A stretch of 64,000 bases of DNA, taken from NCBI GenBank assembly GCA_027494035.1, contig JAOSJQ010000001.1, forward strand, positions 1,922,001 to 1,986,000. Reading direction: 5' to 3'. Shown piece by piece: positions 24,176 to 31,360 of this stretch; the stretch's first letter is position 1; the number at the start of each line of letters is the position of its first letter. Source of the DNA: UTCFX2 sp002050125. Lineage in GTDB: Bacteria; Chloroflexota; Anaerolineae; Anaerolineales; UBA4823. The position numbers and the translations under genes are program-made. The notes under the pieces are model-generated. The model was not told where the DNA came from and searched no databases. It saw only the letters and a program-made list of their open reading frames with translations.

Positions 24176-25741
24176 ATGGAACTTATTCTGAACAATCTCT
24201 TGACCCTGATCCTGTTCACCCCGGTCCTGGCAGCGTTGGTCGTGATGATTTTGCCGGAGGACCAGGAGAAGCTGATCCGTTGGGTCGCCTTCGTGCTTAG
24301 CTTCATCCCTCTGGCGCTTTCGCTCGTGTTGTGGATGAGCTTCAACCCGGGACAACCCGGTTTCCAGTTTGAGCAGAAGGTGTTCTGGTACAGCGCAATC
24401 AATTCCTCGTACCATGTAGGCGTCGACGGGATCTCGCTCACGATGGTCTTGCTGACTACGCTGTTGACCCCGCTGGCGATCCTGGCTTCCTTCACGATCA
24501 AAGAGCGCATCAAGACCTACATGGCGCTGTTCTTCCTGCTCGAGATGGGCATGCTGGGCGTGTTCCTGATGCTGGATCTGCTGCTCTTCTTCGTCTTCTG
24601 GGAATTCGGCTTGGTGCCGATGTACTTCCTGATCAACCAATGGGGCAGCGAAAAAGGCGAACGCGAGATTTGGGGAGGGCGCAAAGTGCCTGCCCGCATA
24701 TATGCCTCATTTAAGTTCATGATCTATACCATGGCTGGTTCGCTCGGCTTGCTGCTGGCGATCCAGATGATCGGCGTGGTCTCGGGCACGTTCGATATCC
24801 CCGAACTCTTCGCTCGCTGGACGGCGCTGGATGGGACGCTGTTTGGCATGTCCACCGGGACGGTAAAGGCGATCGCCTTCTGGGCGTTTGCGATCGCTTT
24901 TGCGATCAAGGTGCCGATCTGGCCGTTCCACACCTGGCTGCCAGACGCGCATACCGAAGCGCCAACGGCTGGTTCGATGATCCTGGCGGGCGTGCTCTTG
25001 AAATTGGGCGCGTATGGCTTTTTGCGGCTGGTTCTGCCGCTTTACCCGGTTGAGTCGCGCACCTATGCCGGGGCGCTGGGCTTCCTGGCAGTGATGGCGA
25101 TCATTTTTGGCGCGCTGGCGTCTTGGGGGCAGCGCGATTTCAAGCGGCTGGTGGCTTATTCTTCGGTGAATCACATGGGCTTTGTGGTTCTGGGCATCGC
25201 CGCCGCCGCCTACACGCTGGGCGTCGAGAGCGAACCGTTAGCGCTGAGCGCCAACCTGGCGCTGAACGGGGCGGTCTTACAGATGTTCAACCATGGGCTG
25301 TCCGCGGCGGGGATGTTCTTCCTGGTGGGGGTGATCTATGAGCGCACCCACACCCGCGATCTGCAAGAATACGGCGGCTTGTTCCCACTGATCCCCGTAT
25401 ATGGAGGCGTTTTAATTTTCACCTCCATGGCTTCGTTGGGCTTGCCCGGGCTGAACGGCTTCATTTCCGAGTTCCTGGTGGTGCGAGGGTCGTGGCCGAT
25501 CTTTACCCTGTACACTGCCCTGGCAATGATCGGGCTGTTCTTTACCGGCGCATATATCTTGAAAGCGATCAAGGAAGTGCTCCAAGGTCCGCTCAACGAG
25601 CATTGGGCAGGGCACATCACAGAGATCAACGCCAGGGAATTGCTGGTGATCGTGCCGCTGATGGTGCTGATGCTTTGGATCGGGGTCACGCCTGCCTGGA
25701 TTTTGAACGTCATCAACCATGCTGTCGCGATGTGGTTCTGA
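24176..25741 (+). CDS. nuoM: NADH-quinone oxidoreductase subunit M, first copy
   Basis: A 521-residue antiporter-like proton channel of complex I. Family blocks are DGISLTMVLLTTLLTPLAIL, FFVFWEFGLVPMYFLI with the key glutamate in helix 5, AFAIKVPIWPFHTWLPDAHT with the pumping lysine in helix 7, and AYSSVNHMGFVVLGI and QMFNHGLSAAGMFFLVG in the second half. The ATG at 24176 is preferred over the TTG one codon earlier. A second full nuoM follows after 38 bases with the same motif set. Both copies look intact and have diverged, so this is not a recent duplication. Confidence 0.94.
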   Translation: MELILNNLLTLILFTPVLAALVVMILPEDQEKLIRWVAFVLSFIPLALSLVLWMSFNPGQPGFQFEQKVFWYSAINSSYHVGVDGISLTMVLLTTLLTPLAILASFTIKERIKTYMALFFLLEMGMLGVFLMLDLLLFFVFWEFGLVPMYFLINQWGSEKGEREIWGGRKVPARIYASFKFMIYTMAGSLGLLLAIQMIGVVSGTFDIPELFARWTALDGTLFGMSTGTVKAIAFWAFAIAFAIKVPIWPFHTWLPDAHTEAPTAGSMILAGVLLKLGAYGFLRLVLPLYPVESRTYAGALGFLAVMAIIFGALASWGQRDFKRLVAYSSVNHMGFVVLGIAAAAYTLGVESEPLALSANLALNGAVLQMFNHGLSAAGMFFLVGVIYERTHTRDLQEYGGLFPLIPVYGGVLIFTSMASLGLPGLNGFISEFLVVRGSWPIFTLYTALAMIGLFFTGAYILKAIKEVLQGPLNEHWAGHITEINARELLVIVPLMVLMLWIGVTPAWILNVINHAVAMWF

Positions 25742-25779
25742 TACGGGATACAAGCTGCGTCTACGTAACGAGGTGAACG

Positions 25780-27252
25780 ATGCAATTCCCAATTCTTAGT
25801 TTTATCGTCTTCACTCCAATTGTCGCCGGGCTGTTGATCTTGCTTATTCCGGAGGATCGCAAAGCCGAAGTGCGCGTAGCAGCGCTTGCGGCGGGGTTGC
25901 TAGCCCTGCTGCTTTCGCTCTGGGCGTACTTCTCCTACGACATTGCGGTGGGAGGCTATCAGTTTGTCGAGAAATACACCTGGCTGCCGGCGCTGGGGAT
26001 TTCCTATCACGTCGGGTTAGATGGAATGAATGCGCCGCTGATCTTGTTGACCGGGATTGTGATGTTCACGGGCGTGCTGATTTCGTGGGGGATCGATGAC
26101 CGGCCGCGTGAATTTTTCGCCTTTTTGTTCATCTTGGCGACCGGGGTGTTCGGCGTGTTTGTCGCCCTGGACCTGTTCATGCTGTTCTTCTTTTATGAAA
26201 TTGCCGTCTTCCCAATGTACCTGCTGATTTCGATTTGGGGCTGGAAGGTAACGCGCGAATATGCCGCCATGAAACTGACCCTGTACCTGTTTATCGGCTC
26301 GGTTGTGGCGCTGGTCGGCGCGCTGATGATGTACTTCGTCTCGGGGCTGGGGACGTTCGACATGATCGCGTTGGAACAGGCTGGCTTCTCGCCTCAGTTC
26401 CAGCGTATTGTCTTCCCCTTTGTTTTCTTCGGCTTCGCCGTGTTGGGCGGCATCTTTCCGTTTCACAACTGGAGCCCTGATGGTCACGTTGCCGCGCCCA
26501 CTGCCGTCTCGATGTTCCACGCCGGCGTGCTGATGAAGCTGGGCGCGTTCGCCGCGCTGCGGGTCGGGATCATGCTGCTTCCGGAAGGCGCCAAGACCCA
26601 CATGTGGTGGATCATTGGTCTGACGCTGGTCAACGTCGTCTATGGAGCGTTTATTGCCAGCGTGCAATCTGACTTCAAGTACGTCATTGGTTTCTCATCG
26701 GTGTCGCACATGGGGCTGGTTGCCATGGGGTTCGCCACGCTGAACAAGCAAGGCATGCTGGGCGCGGGCGTCCAAATGTTCTCGCACGGCGTGATGACGG
26801 CGCTCTTCTTTGCTGTCGTCGGAATGGTTTATGATCAGACGCACACGCGCGAGATACCCAACCTGGGCGGTTTCCGCAAGGTGATGCCGCTGGTGGCGGG
26901 GGCGTTTGTGGTCGGCGGTCTGGTCTCGATGGGCATGCCCGGCTTCTCGGGGTTCGTAGCCGAGTTCCCGATTTTTATGGGCTTGTGGAAGTCGTATCCC
27001 TGGATCGCCATCGCGGCCGCGATCTCGATTGTGATCACCGCCTCGTACATCATCCGGATCATAGGAAACGTCTTTTTTGGTAAGCTGCCGGATGAATTCG
27101 AGGGTCACGTTCGGGATGTGAATGTGCTGGATAAGGTGGCGCTGGTGTTCCTCTCGCTGGTCCTGGTGATCGTCGGCGTTTTCCCCAGCATTATGGTGCC
27201 CCTGGTGGAATCGGGGGTGAGTAATATTCTGCGCCTTTTGGGAGGTGCTTAA
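25780..27252 (+). CDS. nuoM: NADH-quinone oxidoreductase subunit M, second copy
   Basis: A 490-residue paralogue of the preceding subunit with complete proton-channel motifs: GLDGMNAPLILLTGIVMFTG, FFFYEIAVFPMYLLI with the helix 5 glutamate, FPFHNWSPDGHVAAPTAVSM (the equivalent of the WLPDAHTEAP block), GFSSVSHMGLVAMG and QMFSHGVMTALFFAVVGM. A notable difference is NWSPDGH in place of TWLPDAH. The lysine before WPFHTW in canonical NuoM falls in a segment here reading FAVLGGIFPFHNW, which carries no lysine; it should be checked by alignment. An AACGAGGTG site precedes the ATG. Two NuoM subunits would add a third antiporter-type channel between NuoN and NuoL. Confidence 0.9.
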   Translation: MQFPILSFIVFTPIVAGLLILLIPEDRKAEVRVAALAAGLLALLLSLWAYFSYDIAVGGYQFVEKYTWLPALGISYHVGLDGMNAPLILLTGIVMFTGVLISWGIDDRPREFFAFLFILATGVFGVFVALDLFMLFFFYEIAVFPMYLLISIWGWKVTREYAAMKLTLYLFIGSVVALVGALMMYFVSGLGTFDMIALEQAGFSPQFQRIVFPFVFFGFAVLGGIFPFHNWSPDGHVAAPTAVSMFHAGVLMKLGAFAALRVGIMLLPEGAKTHMWWIIGLTLVNVVYGAFIASVQSDFKYVIGFSSVSHMGLVAMGFATLNKQGMLGAGVQMFSHGVMTALFFAVVGMVYDQTHTREIPNLGGFRKVMPLVAGAFVVGGLVSMGMPGFSGFVAEFPIFMGLWKSYPWIAIAAAISIVITASYIIRIIGNVFFGKLPDEFEGHVRDVNVLDKVALVFLSLVLVIVGVFPSIMVPLVESGVSNILRLLGGA

Positions 27253-27254
27253 TC

Positions 27255-28697
27255 ATGTTGCTGAACATTGAACAATTCCTGCCGATCTTGCCCCAGATCC
27301 TGCTACTGATTTTGGGTCTGGTGGTCCTGGCGCTGCAGATGATCCTGCCGAAGTCCCAGCATCGCAACCTGGGCTGGGTAACCGCAGTTGGGATGGGACT
27401 GGTGATCCTGTTCAGCTTGCCTGCCCGGCCCGGAACTGAGACCAGGCTGGCTTGGGGCGGCATGATCAGTTACGATTGGCTGAGCTTCACCTTCCAAATG
27501 CTCTTCATCTTCGCCGCCGGAATCACCGCCCTGCTGGCGATGGATCTGGAAGAGTTGGGGGCGCGCGGCGAGTTCTACGTGCTGATGATTGCCTCGACCA
27601 TCGGGATGAGCTTTATGGCTTCCGCGGCTGATCTGGTGATGCTCTATCTCTCGATCGAAACGGTCTCGATCCCGCTTTATGTTCTGGCAGGCTTTTTCGT
27701 TTTCGACAACAAATCCACCGAAGCCGGTTTTAAATATCTACTGTTCGGCGCGCTGACTTCGGCGATTATGCTGTTTGGTTTCACATTTTTGTATGGGATG
27801 TCGGGCACGACCAACCTGGCGCACATTGTCGTTTTGATTTTACGGAACCCCACCCAGGGTTTGCTTCCAGCTTACATTGGCAGCCTGATATTGATCCTGG
27901 TCGGGTTTGGCTTCAAAATCTCGGCGGTGCCTTTTCATTTTTGGGCGCCGGACGTATACGAAGGCGCGCCGACGCCCGTGGCGGGTTTCCTTTCTACGGC
28001 TTCCAAGGCAGCGGGTTTTGCTGTGCTGGTGCGCGTCCTGCTGATGGTCTTTCCGGCGGAAATTTGGTCGCCGGTGCTGGCAGCCCTCTCGGTGGCGACC
28101 ATGACGCTGGGCAACCTGGTCGCGCTGACCCAGCATAATATCAAACGCATGCTGGCTTATTCCTCGATTGCTCACGCGGGCTATGCGCTGATCGGCGTTG
28201 CATCGGTCTCAGCCCTGGGATTAACCAGCGTTGTGTATTATTTGCTGGCTTACCTGATTACTAACCTGGCGGCGTTTGGGATCGTCTCAGCGGTCGGGAA
28301 GGTTACCCGCTCGGATGAGTTGACTGCTTATTACGGATTAAGCCGCCGCTCGCCATATCTGGCGTTAGCGCTGCTGGTGGCTTTGCTCTCTCTGGCGGGC
28401 ATGCCGCCGCTGGCGGGGTTCATCGCCAAGGTGTTGGTTTTTATGGCGGCGGTGGAAGCCGGCTTGATCTGGCTAGCGGTGATGGGCGTGCTGAATTCGA
28501 TCGTCGGGCTCTACTACTACCTGACCGTTTTAAAGTATGTCTACCTGTATCGCTCGGAAGGCGCCGAAGATCCGCTGCAATTCTCACGCCCGTTCACGGT
28601 CGCGATTGTGGTGTTGATCGTCAGCATTCTGCTGGTAGGCACGCTGTTCGGTCCCTGGTTTACCTGGGCGAACACAGCCGCCGCGGCGCTTTTCTAA
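27255..28697 (+). CDS. nuoN: NADH-quinone oxidoreductase subunit N
   Basis: A 480-residue NuoN/ND2 antiporter-like subunit with fourteen predicted helices. Conserved blocks are MLYLSIETVSIPLYVLAGFF with the helix 5 glutamate, FGFKISAVPFHFWAPDVYEG with the pumping lysine in helix 7, AYSSIAHAGYALIGV, and LSLAGMPPLAGFIAKVLVF. It starts two bases after the second nuoM stop and ends the nuo block; the ATP synthase genes begin 88 bases later with their own promoter-like sequence. No nuoB, C, D, E, F, G or I gene is found in the window. Confidence 0.95.
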   Translation: MLLNIEQFLPILPQILLLILGLVVLALQMILPKSQHRNLGWVTAVGMGLVILFSLPARPGTETRLAWGGMISYDWLSFTFQMLFIFAAGITALLAMDLEELGARGEFYVLMIASTIGMSFMASAADLVMLYLSIETVSIPLYVLAGFFVFDNKSTEAGFKYLLFGALTSAIMLFGFTFLYGMSGTTNLAHIVVLILRNPTQGLLPAYIGSLILILVGFGFKISAVPFHFWAPDVYEGAPTPVAGFLSTASKAAGFAVLVRVLLMVFPAEIWSPVLAALSVATMTLGNLVALTQHNIKRMLAYSSIAHAGYALIGVASVSALGLTSVVYYLLAYLITNLAAFGIVSAVGKVTRSDELTAYYGLSRRSPYLALALLVALLSLAGMPPLAGFIAKVLVFMAAVEAGLIWLAVMGVLNSIVGLYYYLTVLKYVYLYRSEGAEDPLQFSRPFTVAIVVLIVSILLVGTLFGPWFTWANTAAAALF

Positions 28698-28746
28698 AGA
28701 CCGCGGCGCTTGCTTGAGCGTTTAACGGATATCATTGCCAGTTTAG

Positions 28747-28776
28747 TTGACGGCTGTTTGGTGCGTATGATAAAAT
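28747..28776 (+). promoter_or_regulatory. Promoter for the ATP synthase Fo genes
   Basis: A TTGACG -35 at 28747-28752 and an extended -10 TGATAAAAT (hexamer TAAAAT at 28771-28776) are spaced by 18 bases. The start codon of the atpZ/I gene is only nine bases after the -10, so the transcript would begin within a few bases of the ATG and be almost leaderless. Confidence 0.65.
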
Positions 28777-28785
28777 TTCCCCGCC

Positions 28786-29100
28786 ATGACACCGACCGGA
28801 AACCCTCCTAAGAAGGAGAGTATCAACTATCTGGCAATAAGCGCCAAAGCCTTGACGCTTGGCGGAGAAGTAGGCTGTTTGACGCTGGTGATTGTGTTGT
28901 TAGCGGTGTTTGGCGGTCTTTGGCTCGACAATCTCTTTAAAACGAAACCGCTCTTTACATTGCTTTTGGTGCTAGGTTCCGCACCGCTTTCCCTCGGGCT
29001 GACGATCTGGAGGGCGCGCCGCGCGCTGAATATCCCGCAGAAACCGCCGGCTGGAGAGGAACCACAACAAACTTTGAAAGGAGACCAGGCTGGTGAGTGA
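28786..29100 (+). CDS. AtpZ/AtpI-type ATP synthase accessory membrane protein
   Basis: A 104-residue protein with two membrane helices, GGEVGCLTLVIVLLAVFGGLW and FTLLLVLGSAPLSLGLTIW, placed directly before atpB. This matches the AtpZ/AtpI class that precedes Fo genes and assists c-ring assembly or carries Mg2+/Ca2+. LWLDNLFKTKP between the helices is the typical short loop. No ribosome binding site is visible; a promoter lies directly upstream. Its stop overlaps the atpB GTG start by 8 bases (GTGAGTGA), with an AAAGGAGA site inside its 3' end serving atpB. Confidence 0.8.
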   Translation: MTPTGNPPKKESINYLAISAKALTLGGEVGCLTLVIVLLAVFGGLWLDNLFKTKPLFTLLLVLGSAPLSLGLTIWRARRALNIPQKPPAGEEPQQTLKGDQAGE

Positions 29101-30164
29101 AGCTACTACGGGTGAAGCTACTACAAAAAAGCGGCGCTACGGTTTCTTTCGCTGGATTGCGTTAGCGGCGATCCTGCTCGGAGCTTATGCCGCTTTTTTC
29201 GCTCCTTCAATTTGGAAGCCAGTCAGTCCGGCGGTAATTTTAACACCGGAGCCAATCTGGCCAGGATTTAAGATCTTCGGCGTCAATTTCACCAACACGA
29301 TGCTGGCAACGCTGCTGGCTGATGTGATCTTGATCTGGCTGGGGCTCAAGGCTTCACGCCATCTCAAAGGCGGAAACCTGGTGCCGAGCGGTATATACAA
29401 CGCCTTCGAAGCGCTTTTTGAGTTCCTCTGGACTTCGGTTGAGGCCGCCACCGGAAAATGGGCTAAGCAGGTGGTTGCGATCGTCGCGACCATCTTTCTG
29501 CTGATCTTTGTCGCGAACATTATCAAAGTATTCCCTGGATTTGAGACAATCGGCTACCTGGAGCAGCCGCCAAAGGGACCGGCGTTTGCCCCGGTGCCGC
29601 TGTTCAAGATTGGCGGCGCCACAGTTTATACGATTGACCGCGGGACGCCGGTAGAGTACGAAGCGGGCGCCCATGGCGAGGAAGCTGTGGCTGGGCAACA
29701 CGAGCTCTGCAAAGCCTGTCACGTCATCCCGTTCTTGCGCGGCTCTGCCACCGACCTAAACTTCACCTTTGCCTTGGCGATCATCGCCGTATTTATGACC
29801 CAGGTCTATGGGGTGATGGCGCTGGAGTCCGGGTTATTTCTCCAAGTTCTTGCCCATCAAGCAGCTGGTCAAGGGCGGTATTTTTGGGGTGATCGACTTC
29901 ATAGTCGGAATCCTCGAATTGATTCTGGAACTGGCGAAGATCCTGTCGTTTAGCTTCCGGTTATTCGGCAATATCTTTGCCGGGGTATTGCTCCTTTCGA
30001 TCGTGGGAGCCTTGCTTCCGGTTTTGTTGCCGCCCGGGCTGTATTTGTTCGAGCTCTTTTTTGGCACCATTCAAGCCTATGTGTTCTTCCTGTTGGCAAC
30101 CATGTTTATCAGTATGGCGGTTGTCAGTCATGGCGGGGATGAGCACGCCGAAGAGCACGCGTAA
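29093..30164 (+). CDS. atpB: ATP synthase Fo subunit a, split by a one-base frameshift
   Basis: Two overlapping frames together make one complete subunit a of about 356 residues. The first part (from the GTG at 29093) holds helices 1-4; the second part, read to 30164, holds LVKGGIFGVIDFIVGILELI and then FRLFGNIFAGVLLLS, where the essential arginine of the half-channel lies. The frame changes at GGG 29831-29833: leaving out one G gives the continuous family sequence ALESGYFSKFLPIKQL. As written, translation would run out of frame and lose the arginine. An extramembrane loop near residues 180-215 carries LCKACH, a CxxCH motif. Sequencing error, a real lesion or programmed frameshifting are all possible; since the rest is well conserved, an error seems most likely. 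Confidence 0.85.
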
Positions 30165-30217
30165 AGAATTCTCTCTCGAATGGACCAAATCATCATCTTG
30201 TCAAGGAGTTACGAAAA

Positions 30218-30463
30218 ATGAATGATCCAACAGCTTTTATTTTAGGCTTAAAAATGATCGGCGCGGGTCTGGCGATGCTCGGAACGATTGGAGCCGGCTT
30301 GGGCGTCGGTTTGGCGGCTGCATTTAGCGTGCAGGCGATGGGGCGCAACCCGGACGCCGCGCCGATCCTCCAAACCAACATGATCCTGGGCATGGCGTTC
30401 GCTGAGGCGGTTGCGATTTACGCTCTGGCGGTTGCCTTAATCATCATCTTCGCGGCTGGATAA
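30218..30463 (+). CDS. atpE: ATP synthase Fo subunit c
   Basis: An 81-residue two-helix proteolipid. Helix 1 holds the glycine-rich IGAGLGVGLAAAF pattern needed for tight packing. The polar loop has GRNPDAA, matching the conserved RxP motif that contacts the central stalk. Helix 2 has the ion-carrying glutamate in GMAFAEAVAIYALAVALI. The residues after the glutamate are AV rather than the ST of sodium-binding rings, and no glutamine lies at the matching position in helix 1, so the ring is probably proton-driven. A clear AAGGAG site precedes the ATG. Confidence 0.95.
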   Translation: MNDPTAFILGLKMIGAGLAMLGTIGAGLGVGLAAAFSVQAMGRNPDAAPILQTNMILGMAFAEAVAIYALAVALIIIFAAG

Positions 30464-30491
30464 TCGTCCCCGAGGCGCAAGGAGGAAAAAT

Positions 30492-31226
30492 ATGGCAGAA
30501 CTCGGTATTAATCTGGGTTTCCTGGTCTTTCAAATACTCAACTTCGCCATTGTCGCGATTGTGCTCTACCGCCTGGGCTACAAACCGATCATTAATGCTC
30601 TGGAGACGCGCAAGCAGAAGATCAGCCAAAGCCTGGAAGATGCGCGCATTGCAGCTGAAGCGCGCGCCAATGCAGAAGAAGAAGCGCGCACGATCATCGC
30701 TAGAGCCCAGGCTGAAGCTGCCGAGCGCGTGCGCGAAGCCACGCAGCGCGCCGAAGCCGCGGGTTTGGAAGTCAAAAACCTGGCGGAAGCCGAAGCCGCC
30801 AAGATTCGCGAAGAAGCTATGGCAGACGCCGCGCTGGAGCGCGAGCGCATCCTCGGCGATTTGCGCGGTCAGGTAGCCGGGCTGACGATGGCTGCCACGC
30901 ATAAATTGATCGGGGATGTGATGGATGAAAAGCGCCAGCGCGATCTGATCGATCAGTTCTTTTCGGGCGTAAAGACCGGCAAAGTGGTGGTGCTGGAAGA
31001 GACCGACATTAAGGGTGTCACAGCCGAGATTACCAGCGCCTTGCCGCTGACGGATGTAGAAAAAGAGACGGTGCGGGCAGAGATCACCTCCAAGATTGGC
31101 GCTCAGACCGTCGTTTTTCGGGTCGACCCCGCCATCCTCGGCGGTCTGATCGTGAAAGTGGGCGACAAGGTGCTGGATGGTTCCGTCGCGGGGCAGCTCG
31201 AATTCATGCGCGAGCGTCTGAGCTGA
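30492..31226 (+). CDS. ATP synthase b-delta fusion subunit
   Basis: A 244-residue protein joining two peripheral-stalk subunits. Residues 1-30 are the membrane helix of subunit b (GFLVFQILNFAIVAIVLYRL). Residues 30-155 are a long charged helix of alanine/glutamate-rich repeats ending in THKLIGDVMDEKRQRDLIDQ, the b-subunit C-terminus. Residues 170-244 match the C-terminal domain of delta/OSCP (ITSALPLTDVEKETV, then DPAILGGLIVKVGDKVLDGS and QLEFMRERL). The N-terminal six-helix delta domain, which normally binds the alpha subunits, is missing. A start with AAGGAGG is clear. The F1 genes atpA, G, D and C do not follow; murE comes next. Confidence 0.9.
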   Translation: MAELGINLGFLVFQILNFAIVAIVLYRLGYKPIINALETRKQKISQSLEDARIAAEARANAEEEARTIIARAQAEAAERVREATQRAEAAGLEVKNLAEAEAAKIREEAMADAALERERILGDLRGQVAGLTMAATHKLIGDVMDEKRQRDLIDQFFSGVKTGKVVVLEETDIKGVTAEITSALPLTDVEKETVRAEITSKIGAQTVVFRVDPAILGGLIVKVGDKVLDGSVAGQLEFMRERLS

Positions 31227-31275
31227 CCGGCTCCATTTATAATTTTTCTTTGCCTAATAACCCAACTGGCATTCC

Positions 31276-31322
31276 GAGAGATTTTGGAGCCTTCCCGACT
31301 CTAGAATCTCTCTTGTTGTTTG
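31276..31322 (+). terminator. Hairpin after the ATP synthase Fo genes
   Basis: An 8-bp perfect stem, GAGAGATT at 31276-31283 and AATCTCTC at 31315-31322, can extend inwards through GGAG/CTC. It is followed by TTGTTGTTT. Placement 50 bases after the b-delta stop codon fits a transcript end; the F1 genes are then under separate control elsewhere. Confidence 0.5.
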
Positions 31323-31360
31323 GTGCGAGATTAGCGGTTCTTCTTTAATGGATATACAAA

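Noticed and set aside
19301..28697. Possible Mrp antiporter or membrane hydrogenase instead of complex I
   Set aside because: The presence of nuoA, H, J, K, L, M and N with full motifs fits complex I; Mrp and hydrogenase clusters lack NuoA and NuoH of this kind together with NuoJ/K in this order.
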